From: JAOTZA01 sp965224065
GTDB taxonomy: Bacteria; Acidobacteriota; Thermoanaerobaculia; Multivoradales; JAHEKO01
Assembly (NCBI GenBank): GCA_965224065.1
Contig: CBDCYF010000005.1
Span: 2,790,001 to 2,854,000 of the forward strand
DNA length: 64,000 bases
Direction of reading: 5' to 3'
Positions 1 through 7,425 of the stretch are shown here, piece after piece. Below the pieces are notes generated by a model. The model saw only the letters and a program-made list of their open reading frames with translations. It had not been told where the DNA came from and did no database searches. The translations under genes and the position numbers were made by a program. The stretch's first letter is position 1. Each line of letters opens with the position of its first letter.

Positions 1-2
1 CG

Positions 3-578
3 GGGCATCTGGCCGCCCTGCGGCGCGGCAAGCTGGATCTGGCAGACGCCGGAGCTCGTGCCGAGCGCTGCGCCGGGTGTCATTATGTGACCGACCGGCG
101 GCTGCTGTCGGCGGGGCATCCGTCGGGCGCCGACTTCGACTTCGCGCGCGCCATGGCCGAGGTCCGTCACTGGCAGCGGCCGCTCGAGCCGGCCGTGCAG
201 TTGGCCTCCGCTTACACGCGGGTCAAGAGCGCGCGCGGGCCGGTGCCCGATGTGCCCAGGGCGGTACTCGCGGCGGCCGGCAGCCGCGTCGAAGGAGGCT
301 CGAAACGCGGCGCCGTCGCCACTCGCCGGGCCGTTTTTGCAACCGGCACTGCGCCGGGATCGTCGGGCGCTCCGATTCCGATCGCCCTGCTCGATCCGCC
401 GGCGCCGCGACCGGCCGCCGCCGGATCCCGTTCCTCGAGTCAGGGCCCGCCGGTCGATCTGCCGCCGTTTCCGGAAATCACGGAGTCGACTCCGATCGAG
501 GACGTCTTGCTGATGCTTCGCGAGCGCCTGGCCCGGTTGTACCGGGCCGTGGCGCCGGGAGGGAGCGGCACCCCATGA
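3..578 (+). CDS. c-type cytochrome, C-terminal part (5' end outside window)
   Basis: Open from the window edge to a stop at 576-578, so the N-terminus is missing. The visible part has one haem c motif, CAGCH, about 22 residues in, followed by further His residues (AGH, VRH) that could be distal ligands, then a long Ala/Pro/Arg-rich low-complexity tail. A motif of this kind implies export and covalent haem attachment. Its stop overlaps the next start (ATGA at 575-578), so it is probably the upstream member of the redox operon that follows. The family cannot be named from this remnant; a multihaem cytochrome is likely from context. Confidence 0.6.
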   Translation, partial: GHLAALRRGKLDLADAGARAERCAGCHYVTDRRLLSAGHPSGADFDFARAMAEVRHWQRPLEPAVQLASAYTRVKSARGPVPDVPRAVLAAAGSRVEGGSKRGAVATRRAVFATGTAPGSSGAPIPIALLDPPAPRPAAAGSRSSSQGPPVDLPPFPEITESTPIEDVLLMLRERLARLYRAVAPGGSGTP

Positions 579-2221
579 GTGAGACCGGCTCGGCGGCGCT
601 CGACAAGACCACGCTCCGGCGGGTCGAGCAGTATCGGGACCGCTGGACTTCGGAAGAAACCGACTCCGGCCTGCTCGAGATCTCGGACCGTCTGAGCGCC
701 GCGGCGTTGCGCGAGTTCGAGATCTTCTCTGACTACGACGACAAATTCCTCGAGAAGATCAGCCCCGACGTCTCGCTGGCGACCTGGCGCGAGGGCGCGG
801 TTCTGTTCGAGGAGGGCGCCTACATCGACCTGGCGTTCTTCGTGGTCGGCGGAGAGGTCGAGGTCTACCTCCGAGGGGTCGAGGGTGCGAGCCAGGGTCC
901 GCGACCGATCTTCGATCTGTCGCGCACGATCGTCGGCGCCGCGGAAGGAACCGATTCCTCGCGCGTGACCGAGCCGGGCACGGTGTTGATGCGCCAAGCG
1001 ACTCGAACCGCATCGACACAGATCACCCTCCTGACCACTATGGATTTCGATCTGCCACGCGACGCCGTCACGCGGTTGGGAGAGGGCGAGCTCTTTGGCG
1101 AGATCGGCTCGATGAGCGGTTGGCCGCAGTCGGTGACGGCCCGCACCGCCACCGAGTGCCGTCTGCTGCAGATCCGGGTGCCGGCACTGCGGTTGATGAA
1201 GCGCAAATCCAAGGCGCTCAAGCAACGGCTCGACGCCCTGTACCGGGAGCGCTCGCTGTCCTCCCAGCTCAAGAGCACCCCGGTCTTTGCGGACTGCAAC
1301 GACATCTTTATCGAGGCGCTCAAGGAGAAGGTCGAGTTGGTCTCCTGCGATCCGGGCGAAGTGGTGGCCCGCGAGGGAGAGGTGGCCGACGCGTTTTACG
1401 TGCTGCGTTCGGGGTTTCTCAAGCTCTCGCAACGATTCGAACAAGGCGAGATTGTGGTGTCCTATCTCTCCAAGGGGATGAGCCTTGGCGAGATCGAGTT
1501 GCTGATCGACGGGGTGGACGAGTGGCAGACCACGGTGACGTCGGTCGAGTACGCTGAGCTCATCAAGTTGCCCAAGGAGATCTTCGAGCAACTGATCGGC
1601 AGCTACCCGGAGATCAAGGAACGGCTGTGGCGCTCCGCCACCGACCGGGTGCGAGAGGCGGGCTTCAGCCGCCGCAACATCGGCCACGCCGAGTTCACCG
1701 ACGTCGCTCTCGAGACCGGACTGGTGCAGGGCAACAGCATCCTGGCGATCGACCTGGCGAGCTGCACACGATGCGATGACTGCGTGCGCGCCTGCTCGGC
1801 GACCCACGGCGGACGGTCGCGTTTTGTCCGCGAGGGCGACAAGGTCGAGAACCTGCTGATCGCCAAGTCCTGCTACCACTGCCGTGACCCGGTTTGTCTC
1901 GTCGGGTGTCCGACGGGCGCGATCCATCGGGCCGGCGTCGGCGACGTAGTGGCCGTGGATGAGGAGATTTGTATCGGCTGTTCGAGCTGTTCGCGCAACT
2001 GCCCCTACGACGCCATCGTGATGCACGAGATGGGTGAGAAATGGCCCGACGACATGGTGCCCCAAGGTCTGCGGGGCAAGGACCGCAGCGTGGCGAGCAA
2101 GTGCGATCTTTGCTACGACACCGGGCACGGCCCCGCGTGTGTGAGCAATTGCCCGCAAGGCTGTGCCTACCGGGTCGGCTCGCTCGAGGAGTTTCAAGAG
2201 CTGCTGGCGGGGTGGAGATAG
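575..2221 (+). CDS. Double cyclic-nucleotide-binding domain protein fused to a four-cluster [4Fe-4S] ferredoxin
   Basis: 548 aa starting at the ATG that overlaps the preceding stop. Residues about 48-208 and 230-342 are two CRP/PKA-type cNMP-binding folds; GELFGEIGSMSG and SLGEIELLIDG are the phosphate-binding-cassette-like segments, though the usual Arg is not obvious. Residues about 387-538 hold 16 Cys in four groups (CTRCDDCVRAC, CYHCRDPVC, CIGCSSCSRNCP and CDLC followed by a later CVSNCP), the arrangement of NrfC/DmsB/PhsB electron-transfer subunits. No signal peptide is seen, so it should act in the cytoplasm, passing electrons to or from the membrane cytochrome encoded 4 nt downstream. 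Joining cNMP sensors to such a ferredoxin suggests ligand-gated electron transfer; that is inference. Confidence 0.85.
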   Translation: MSETGSAALDKTTLRRVEQYRDRWTSEETDSGLLEISDRLSAAALREFEIFSDYDDKFLEKISPDVSLATWREGAVLFEEGAYIDLAFFVVGGEVEVYLRGVEGASQGPRPIFDLSRTIVGAAEGTDSSRVTEPGTVLMRQATRTASTQITLLTTMDFDLPRDAVTRLGEGELFGEIGSMSGWPQSVTARTATECRLLQIRVPALRLMKRKSKALKQRLDALYRERSLSSQLKSTPVFADCNDIFIEALKEKVELVSCDPGEVVAREGEVADAFYVLRSGFLKLSQRFEQGEIVVSYLSKGMSLGEIELLIDGVDEWQTTVTSVEYAELIKLPKEIFEQLIGSYPEIKERLWRSATDRVREAGFSRRNIGHAEFTDVALETGLVQGNSILAIDLASCTRCDDCVRACSATHGGRSRFVREGDKVENLLIAKSCYHCRDPVCLVGCPTGAIHRAGVGDVVAVDEEICIGCSSCSRNCPYDAIVMHEMGEKWPDDMVPQGLRGKDRSVASKCDLCYDTGHGPACVSNCPQGCAYRVGSLEEFQELLAGWR

Positions 2222-2225
2222 GGCG

Positions 2226-3074
2226 ATGCCGGAAGCCGCGGGCAAGCTGCATCTTCGCGGGGGACGCCACCGATCGCGCGGGCTCTACGTCTTTGTGCTG
2301 GCCATTGCCGCCGCCCTGGTGGCGCTGACCGCAAACCTGGCTTTTTCCGAGCTCCGTCCGGGCAACGCCTGGGGGCTGACTTACGGCACTCTCGCAGCGT
2401 TGCTCCTGGTGGCGGCCGCGGCCCTAGGGGTCCGCCGGCGCGCTATGAAGACGTCTTCACGTCTGAACGCCGGCAGCGCTCGCCCGTGGCTCGCCTTCCA
2501 TCTCTACGGCAGCTTGCTTTTTCTGTTGATCCTGCTGATGCACAGCGGGTTTCGTGTTCCGGAGGGCCGCATCACCTGGTGGCTCTGGGTCGCCAGCTTG
2601 TGGATGGTGGCGACCGGAGTCGTCGGCCGTTTGCTGCAAAAGTGGCTGCCACGCGTCCTGGCGTCGGGTCTTTCGACCGAGGTGCTCTACGAGCGGATTC
2701 CCGAGCTGGTCGAAGAGATCGCCGGCCGGGCCAAGGCCGTGGCCGAGACCTCCGGCGACGCGATCCGCGCACTCTACGATCGAGTGCTGGCGCCGGCACT
2801 GGGCAGTCCACGGCGACGGTGGATCTACTTAGTCGACGTCACCGGCGGGATCCAGGCTCGGCTCAAAGAGTTTGAATACCTGCGCGCTCTACTCCCGGAA
2901 GGCGAGCAAAAAAAGCTGGACGAGCTCGAGCGGCTCTATCGAACCAAGCTCGAGATCGACGCGCACTACACGCTGCAACTGCCCCTTCGCTGGTGGCTCT
3001 ACCTCCACCTGCCGGTCACCCCGGTGGTGCTGGCGCTGTTGCTGCTTCACCTCTACACGGTGCTTTTCTATTGA
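2226..3074 (+). CDS. Membrane cytochrome b-like protein, five predicted helices
   Basis: 282 aa; the ATG lies 4 nt after the previous stop. About five hydrophobic segments are visible. Two of them carry His pairs spaced H-x13-H: one beginning FHLYGS and ending MHSG, and the C-terminal one beginning LHLPVT and ending LHLY. This is the bis-His spacing that binds two b haems across a four-helix bundle in cytochrome b families. Between helices 4 and 5 lies a charged region of about 110 residues. It probably moves electrons across the membrane between the cytoplasmic ferredoxin upstream and the exported multihaem cytochrome downstream. Its stop overlaps the next start. Family assignment is by pattern only. 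Confidence 0.65.
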   Translation: MPEAAGKLHLRGGRHRSRGLYVFVLAIAAALVALTANLAFSELRPGNAWGLTYGTLAALLLVAAAALGVRRRAMKTSSRLNAGSARPWLAFHLYGSLLFLLILLMHSGFRVPEGRITWWLWVASLWMVATGVVGRLLQKWLPRVLASGLSTEVLYERIPELVEEIAGRAKAVAETSGDAIRALYDRVLAPALGSPRRRWIYLVDVTGGIQARLKEFEYLRALLPEGEQKKLDELERLYRTKLEIDAHYTLQLPLRWWLYLHLPVTPVVLALLLLHLYTVLFY

Positions 3075-4660
3075 GCAAAAAGAAGAGCGGCAAGGGCGCT
3101 TTTGGCGATCTCGACCTGCCGGTGGCGACGGCCTATCCGAGTCAGTTGTCACGCCGCCGGATGCTCCTGCTGGGAGTGGTCGCGGTGGCCGTGATCGCGG
3201 CGTTGATCGCCTATGTTCAGTTCACGGGCAGCAGCCGTTGGGCCTCGAAGGGTCCGCTGTCCTCGGCGCACGCGGCGTTCGAGTGCGGCAGTTGTCATGC
3301 GTCGGACGCTCGTACGGTGACCGATGAGAAGTGCTCGTCTTGCCACGAGAAGTTCGGCGACGAGCTGGGTGTCTACACGTTTGCCTCGCACTACTTGTAC
3401 AAGTCCGACGACTTCCGTCGCCTGGTCCCCTCGTCGGATGAGAAGCCTTGCTCGGCCTGCCATCTCGAACACGAGGGGCGTCACGCCGACATCACCCGAG
3501 TCGGAGACGCGCGTTGCGAGACCTGCCACTTTGCGTCTTTTGACAAAGACCATCCGGAGTTCGATTTTGCCGCCGAAGAGATCCCGGATCCCGCCGCGCT
3601 CGATTTCGCCCACGTCCACCACGTACGCGAGGTCATGAAGCGTCAGAAGCTCGACGACATCGAGGCCTCGTGTCTCTATTGCCACAACGCTCAGCCCGAC
3701 GGGCGTGCGTTCCAGCCGACCTCCTTCGACCGGCATTGCGACGCCTGTCATCTCACCGCGGCGGTATCCACGCCCGGTCTGCCGATTGCGGGCGCTGCGG
3801 CGGGTGTCGAGACCCTGGAGCAGATCGCCGAGCGGGGCGGCCCGGGCACACGCTGGGTCTATTTCTCGAACCCCAACGAGTTCCGGGTTCGAGGCTCCGC
3901 GGTCGTCAAGACGCCGCTACACCACAAAGACCCCTGGGTACTGGACAACCTGCGGCGTTTGCGCGGGATGCTCTATCCTGACGCCGGCCTCGCCGACCTA
4001 TTGCTCGCGTCGCCCGACGCCGAGCCGCATGAGATCCGCGCGCTCTATCAAGAGGCGATCGCCGCCCTCGAGGAGCAGGTCGTTGGGTTGCGCGGTCGCC
4101 CCGAGCCCGAGATCCAAGCGGAGCTCGGGCGGATCACCGATCTGCTCGAACGGCTGAAGCAGCAGGTGGCGGACCCGTTTGCGCCCCTCGACGAGACGCG
4201 CTTCGCCCTGGCGCTCGACAGAAAAGCCGATGAGCTCGGCTCGGAAACACAGGGCGAGATCGAGGGCTTGATCGAGGAGTTGACCCGGCCCTGTCTCCAG
4301 TGCCACGAGCTGCGCGCGGCGACGATCGCGCGAGTCCAAAAGGACCAGCGCGTGTTGAGACGCGCAAAGTTCGACCACCGAGCCCACATCATCCAGGCGC
4401 GTTGTCTGGATTGCCACCGCGGAATCCCCATCGCGGAGGGGCTCGAGTCGGAAACGCCGACCACGCCGACAGACTCTGAGCTAGACCATTCGGCGATCCA
4501 GAATCTACCGGGGATCGAGACTTGCCGCACCTGTCACCGGTCGCAGCAGGCCGCCGACCGCTGCGTGACCTGTCACGACTTCCACGCCGACAAGAGCCGG
4601 CGATCCGAGCTGTTGCTGTATTTGGGAGAGGACGTACCGGAAGAGGAGGCGAGGTCGTGA
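3071..4660 (+). CDS. Membrane-anchored ten-haem c-type cytochrome
   Basis: 529 aa from TTG at 3071, which overlaps the previous stop (TTGA). A basic N-terminus and one hydrophobic segment (about residues 31-51) act as signal anchor, so the rest is extracytoplasmic. Ten CxxCH haem motifs are visible: CGSCH, CSSCH, CSACH, CETCH, CLYCH, CDACH, then after a charged helical stretch of about 200 residues CLQCH, CLDCH, CRTCH and CVTCH. It belongs to the broad multihaem cytochrome c3/c7-like group. The order of genes suggests it takes or gives electrons to the b-type membrane protein. The central haem-free region (about residues 240-400) is unusual and may be a docking domain. Confidence 0.85.
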   Translation: MSKKKSGKGAFGDLDLPVATAYPSQLSRRRMLLLGVVAVAVIAALIAYVQFTGSSRWASKGPLSSAHAAFECGSCHASDARTVTDEKCSSCHEKFGDELGVYTFASHYLYKSDDFRRLVPSSDEKPCSACHLEHEGRHADITRVGDARCETCHFASFDKDHPEFDFAAEEIPDPAALDFAHVHHVREVMKRQKLDDIEASCLYCHNAQPDGRAFQPTSFDRHCDACHLTAAVSTPGLPIAGAAAGVETLEQIAERGGPGTRWVYFSNPNEFRVRGSAVVKTPLHHKDPWVLDNLRRLRGMLYPDAGLADLLLASPDAEPHEIRALYQEAIAALEEQVVGLRGRPEPEIQAELGRITDLLERLKQQVADPFAPLDETRFALALDRKADELGSETQGEIEGLIEELTRPCLQCHELRAATIARVQKDQRVLRRAKFDHRAHIIQARCLDCHRGIPIAEGLESETPTTPTDSELDHSAIQNLPGIETCRTCHRSQQAADRCVTCHDFHADKSRRSELLLYLGEDVPEEEARS

Positions 4661-5121
4661 AGGCCAAGCTGATCTCACAGTGGGGATCGACCCGCGGCAC
4701 CGAGCACGGGATCGCCGGCGAAGCCACCATCGGGCGCGCCGAAGACAATTCGATTTGCGTCGGTGCGCGACCGGTGTCGTCGCACCATGCGCGGGTCTTT
4801 TTCAACGGCGACCGCGGGCTCTATTACGTCGAAGACCTGGGAAGCCTCAATGGCACCGAGCTCGACGGAATGCGGATCACCCGCGCCGAGCCCCTCGGGC
4901 GGCTCCATGTTCTCCGCTTTGGTGGGGTCGCCGAGTTCCTGTTTGTCGAGCTGGATCGCACCCCGGCCTTTGACGGCTCCGAGCCATCACCCACCAAGGT
5001 CCCGTCGGCGGCCGACGCCACGGATCAAACTCATGTCGATGCCAAGCTCCCCGAGCTGCCCGAGGCCCTGCGCACTGACACGGCGCCACCGCAACCCCCA
5101 GAAGAAGACGGCGGCGAGTGA
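4657..5121 (+). CDS. FHA domain protein
   Basis: 154 aa from GTG at 4657, overlapping the previous stop (GTGA). Residues 1-95 form a forkhead-associated domain: TIGRAEDNSI, VSSHHARV and DLGSLNGTELDG are the three phosphothreonine-binding loops with the expected Arg, Ser-His and Asn residues. The remaining about 55 residues are Pro/Glu-rich and probably disordered. FHA domains bind phosphothreonine peptides, usually products of Pkn-type kinases; one such kinase lies at 7426-9429. Inside this redox operon it is likely an adaptor or assembly factor. Confidence 0.85.
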   Translation: MKAKLISQWGSTRGTEHGIAGEATIGRAEDNSICVGARPVSSHHARVFFNGDRGLYYVEDLGSLNGTELDGMRITRAEPLGRLHVLRFGGVAEFLFVELDRTPAFDGSEPSPTKVPSAADATDQTHVDAKLPELPEALRTDTAPPQPPEEDGGE

Positions 5122-5133
5122 AAGAGGGCTGAC

Positions 5134-7374
5134 GTGGCGGCCCTGGACATCCTGATCGTCGGTGGCGGACCCGCCGGCACGGCGGTGGCCTTTCGCGCCC
5201 GCGAGCTGGGTCTCGATGCCCTGGTCATCGACTACGACGATCTGATGAAACGCATCCGCGACTATTCCAAGGACAAGCTCATCCTGCCGGCCTTTGGTGG
5301 TGGCGACAAGGTGTGCTTTCCCAGGGGTGGCGATCTCGTCGAGTGTCTTCAGTTTCAACCGATCGACAAGGACGACATGTGCGCCGAGTGGAAGGCGCTT
5401 TACGAGAAGCACGACATCGCCAGGCGTGTTGGACTTGAATTGACCGGGCTCGAGCCCTTGGAGGATCGCTATCGCGCCGTGACGTGGGATCACAACCGGC
5501 GCACCGAGGAGTGCTTTGAGGCCCGCCACGTTGTGCTGGCGATCGGTCGCGGGGTGCCGCGGCGCTTCGACATCCCGGGAAATACCGATGGCATCGCCTA
5601 TCGGCTGGCGGACCCCGAGGACTACGTCGGCAGCCCGGCGTGCGTGGTGGGTGGCGGCACCTCGGCCGCCGAAGCGGTCATCGCGATCTCCAACGCCAAG
5701 TCGCAGGCCGGCGACGAGAGCTCGGTCTACTGGTCCTACCGCGGCGACAAGATGCCGCGTGTCTCAAAGTCGCTGGCCGGCGAGTTCTTTGCCGCCTATG
5801 TCGGCAACGGCAACATTCGCTACTTCCGCAAGAGTGAGCCGGCTGCGATTTCCGTCGGCGACGACCGGCGCGAATACCTCGCCGTCCGGGTCGACCGCCA
5901 CCAAATGGCCGGCCGGCCCAACGAGCTGACACTCCTCGAGTTCCCAAAGGAGATGTGCCTTGCCTGTATCGGGGAGGATATTCCCGAAGCCCTGCTCAAC
6001 TCGTTTGGAATTCATCTTGCGACCGGCGGTCCCAGGGGGCGCAAGCGGATGGTCGTCAATCGCTGCCTCGAGACCTGTCGCCCCAACGTCTATCTGATCG
6101 GCGACCTGCTGTCCCAGGCCTATTTCGAGACCGAGGACTTCGATGCCGACCCGGCCGGTTTTCGTGAGATCAAACATCGCGGCAACATCAAATCCGCCCT
6201 GCGCGACGGGGTGCGGGTGGCGCAGATCATCGAGCAGCGGCTGGCCGGCAAGGAGGATGTCGTAGTCGACATCGAAGACGCCGAGGATACGGGCTCCGGT
6301 GTCTCGATTGCCGCGGTCTCCGCGCCTCTGGGATCGAGCGGGCCGCCGCGGGAAAGTCTCGGTGAGGGTCGCTCCGAGACCGAGGCCGAGGCGTTCGTGA
6401 TTCGGGTGCTGCCGACCGGTGTCGAAGAAGACGAGTACCCGGTTCGCTCGCACGGGATCACCACGATCGGGAGCGGGGACTGCGACCTGTCGTTTCCGAG
6501 CGATTCGATGCTTGCGCCGTGCCACGGCTCGGTCTCCCATGGAGAAGAGGGCTACTTTCTGCGCGATGACGGCAGCTCGACCGGGGTGTTTCTCAAGATC
6601 GCGCCGGCGCGCAAGGTCGAGCTCTCGAGCGGCGACCTGCTCCGCGTGGGCCGGCAGTTTCTGGTGCTCCAGCGAGAGAACGGTGTGGCGTCGCTCGTCC
6701 ACTACTCGGCCGATGGCGAGGAGCGGGGGCAGCTCGCGCTCGAGCCCGGGAGAACCTGGGTGCTCGGGCGCGGCAACCCCGACCGGGTGCTCGACGCCGG
6801 GGACAAGACCCTGTCGCGGCGGCACCTTGCGGTCTCGTTTGAAAAAGGGGTCGTTCGAGTCAAGGACCTCAAAAGCGTCAACGGGACGTTTCTTCGCGTC
6901 CGCCCGGCGCGCCGGCTCGAACACGGCGACCAGATCCGGCTCGGACAGCAACTCTTGACCTTCAGCCTACGGGGCGAGGCCGCGCTGGACCCGGGAATCG
7001 AATCGCGGTCGGCGTCGGTTGGCGGCGCTGTCGAAGGCGGTACCGAGGCGACACCGGCGCCCGGCCCCGGACAGGCGAGTGTGGTCTTTCGCGGCTCGGG
7101 ATCTGATGCTCCCATCCCGGTGGCGGCGGGTCAGAGCCTGTGCGAGGCGGCCGAGGCCGCCGGAGTCGAGATCACCGCCGAATGCCATTCCGGGATTTGC
7201 GGCAGCGATCCGATCCGGATCGTCTCGGGCGCCGAGTACCTCGCCGGGGACGCTGCCGACCAGGAGCGCGAGACCCTCGAGGAACTCTGCGAGGTCGAGC
7301 CGGGCTCGTGCCGGCTGGCCTGCATGACACGGATCAACGGCCCGGTCGTCGTCGAGCTCCTGAGTTCGGACTGA
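5134..7374 (+). CDS. FAD-dependent oxidoreductase fused to two FHA domains and a [2Fe-2S] ferredoxin-like domain
   Basis: 746 aa from GTG at 5134, 12 nt after the FHA gene. Residues 1-390 are a thioredoxin-reductase/flavin-monooxygenase-like fold with an FAD motif (VGGGPAG), a second Rossmann motif (VVGGGTSAAEA) and a late LIGD segment. Two FHA domains follow (about 419-515 and 529-611); the second keeps a full consensus (LGRGNPD, LSRRHL, SVNGTF), the first is weaker. Residues about 648-742 resemble a plant-type ferredoxin, with CHSGICGSD where the family has C-x4-C-x2-C, so the third Cys is Asp; three more Cys (ELCEV, GSCRLAC) follow. Cytoplasmic. It is likely the pyridine-nucleotide end of the chain; the natural substrate is unknown. 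Confidence 0.8.
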   Translation: MAALDILIVGGGPAGTAVAFRARELGLDALVIDYDDLMKRIRDYSKDKLILPAFGGGDKVCFPRGGDLVECLQFQPIDKDDMCAEWKALYEKHDIARRVGLELTGLEPLEDRYRAVTWDHNRRTEECFEARHVVLAIGRGVPRRFDIPGNTDGIAYRLADPEDYVGSPACVVGGGTSAAEAVIAISNAKSQAGDESSVYWSYRGDKMPRVSKSLAGEFFAAYVGNGNIRYFRKSEPAAISVGDDRREYLAVRVDRHQMAGRPNELTLLEFPKEMCLACIGEDIPEALLNSFGIHLATGGPRGRKRMVVNRCLETCRPNVYLIGDLLSQAYFETEDFDADPAGFREIKHRGNIKSALRDGVRVAQIIEQRLAGKEDVVVDIEDAEDTGSGVSIAAVSAPLGSSGPPRESLGEGRSETEAEAFVIRVLPTGVEEDEYPVRSHGITTIGSGDCDLSFPSDSMLAPCHGSVSHGEEGYFLRDDGSSTGVFLKIAPARKVELSSGDLLRVGRQFLVLQRENGVASLVHYSADGEERGQLALEPGRTWVLGRGNPDRVLDAGDKTLSRRHLAVSFEKGVVRVKDLKSVNGTFLRVRPARRLEHGDQIRLGQQLLTFSLRGEAALDPGIESRSASVGGAVEGGTEATPAPGPGQASVVFRGSGSDAPIPVAAGQSLCEAAEAAGVEITAECHSGICGSDPIRIVSGAEYLAGDAADQERETLEELCEVEPGSCRLACMTRINGPVVVELLSSD

Positions 7375-7425
7375 AGCGGCCGGCGCCCCTGCCGGTCGTT
7401 GGGGCCGGTGTCCCGCCGGCCGACC

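Noticed and set aside
440..2245. Long minus-strand open frame opposite the cNMP/ferredoxin gene
   Set aside because: Its translation has no family features and mirrors codon bias of the real plus-strand gene, whose Cys motifs are clear.
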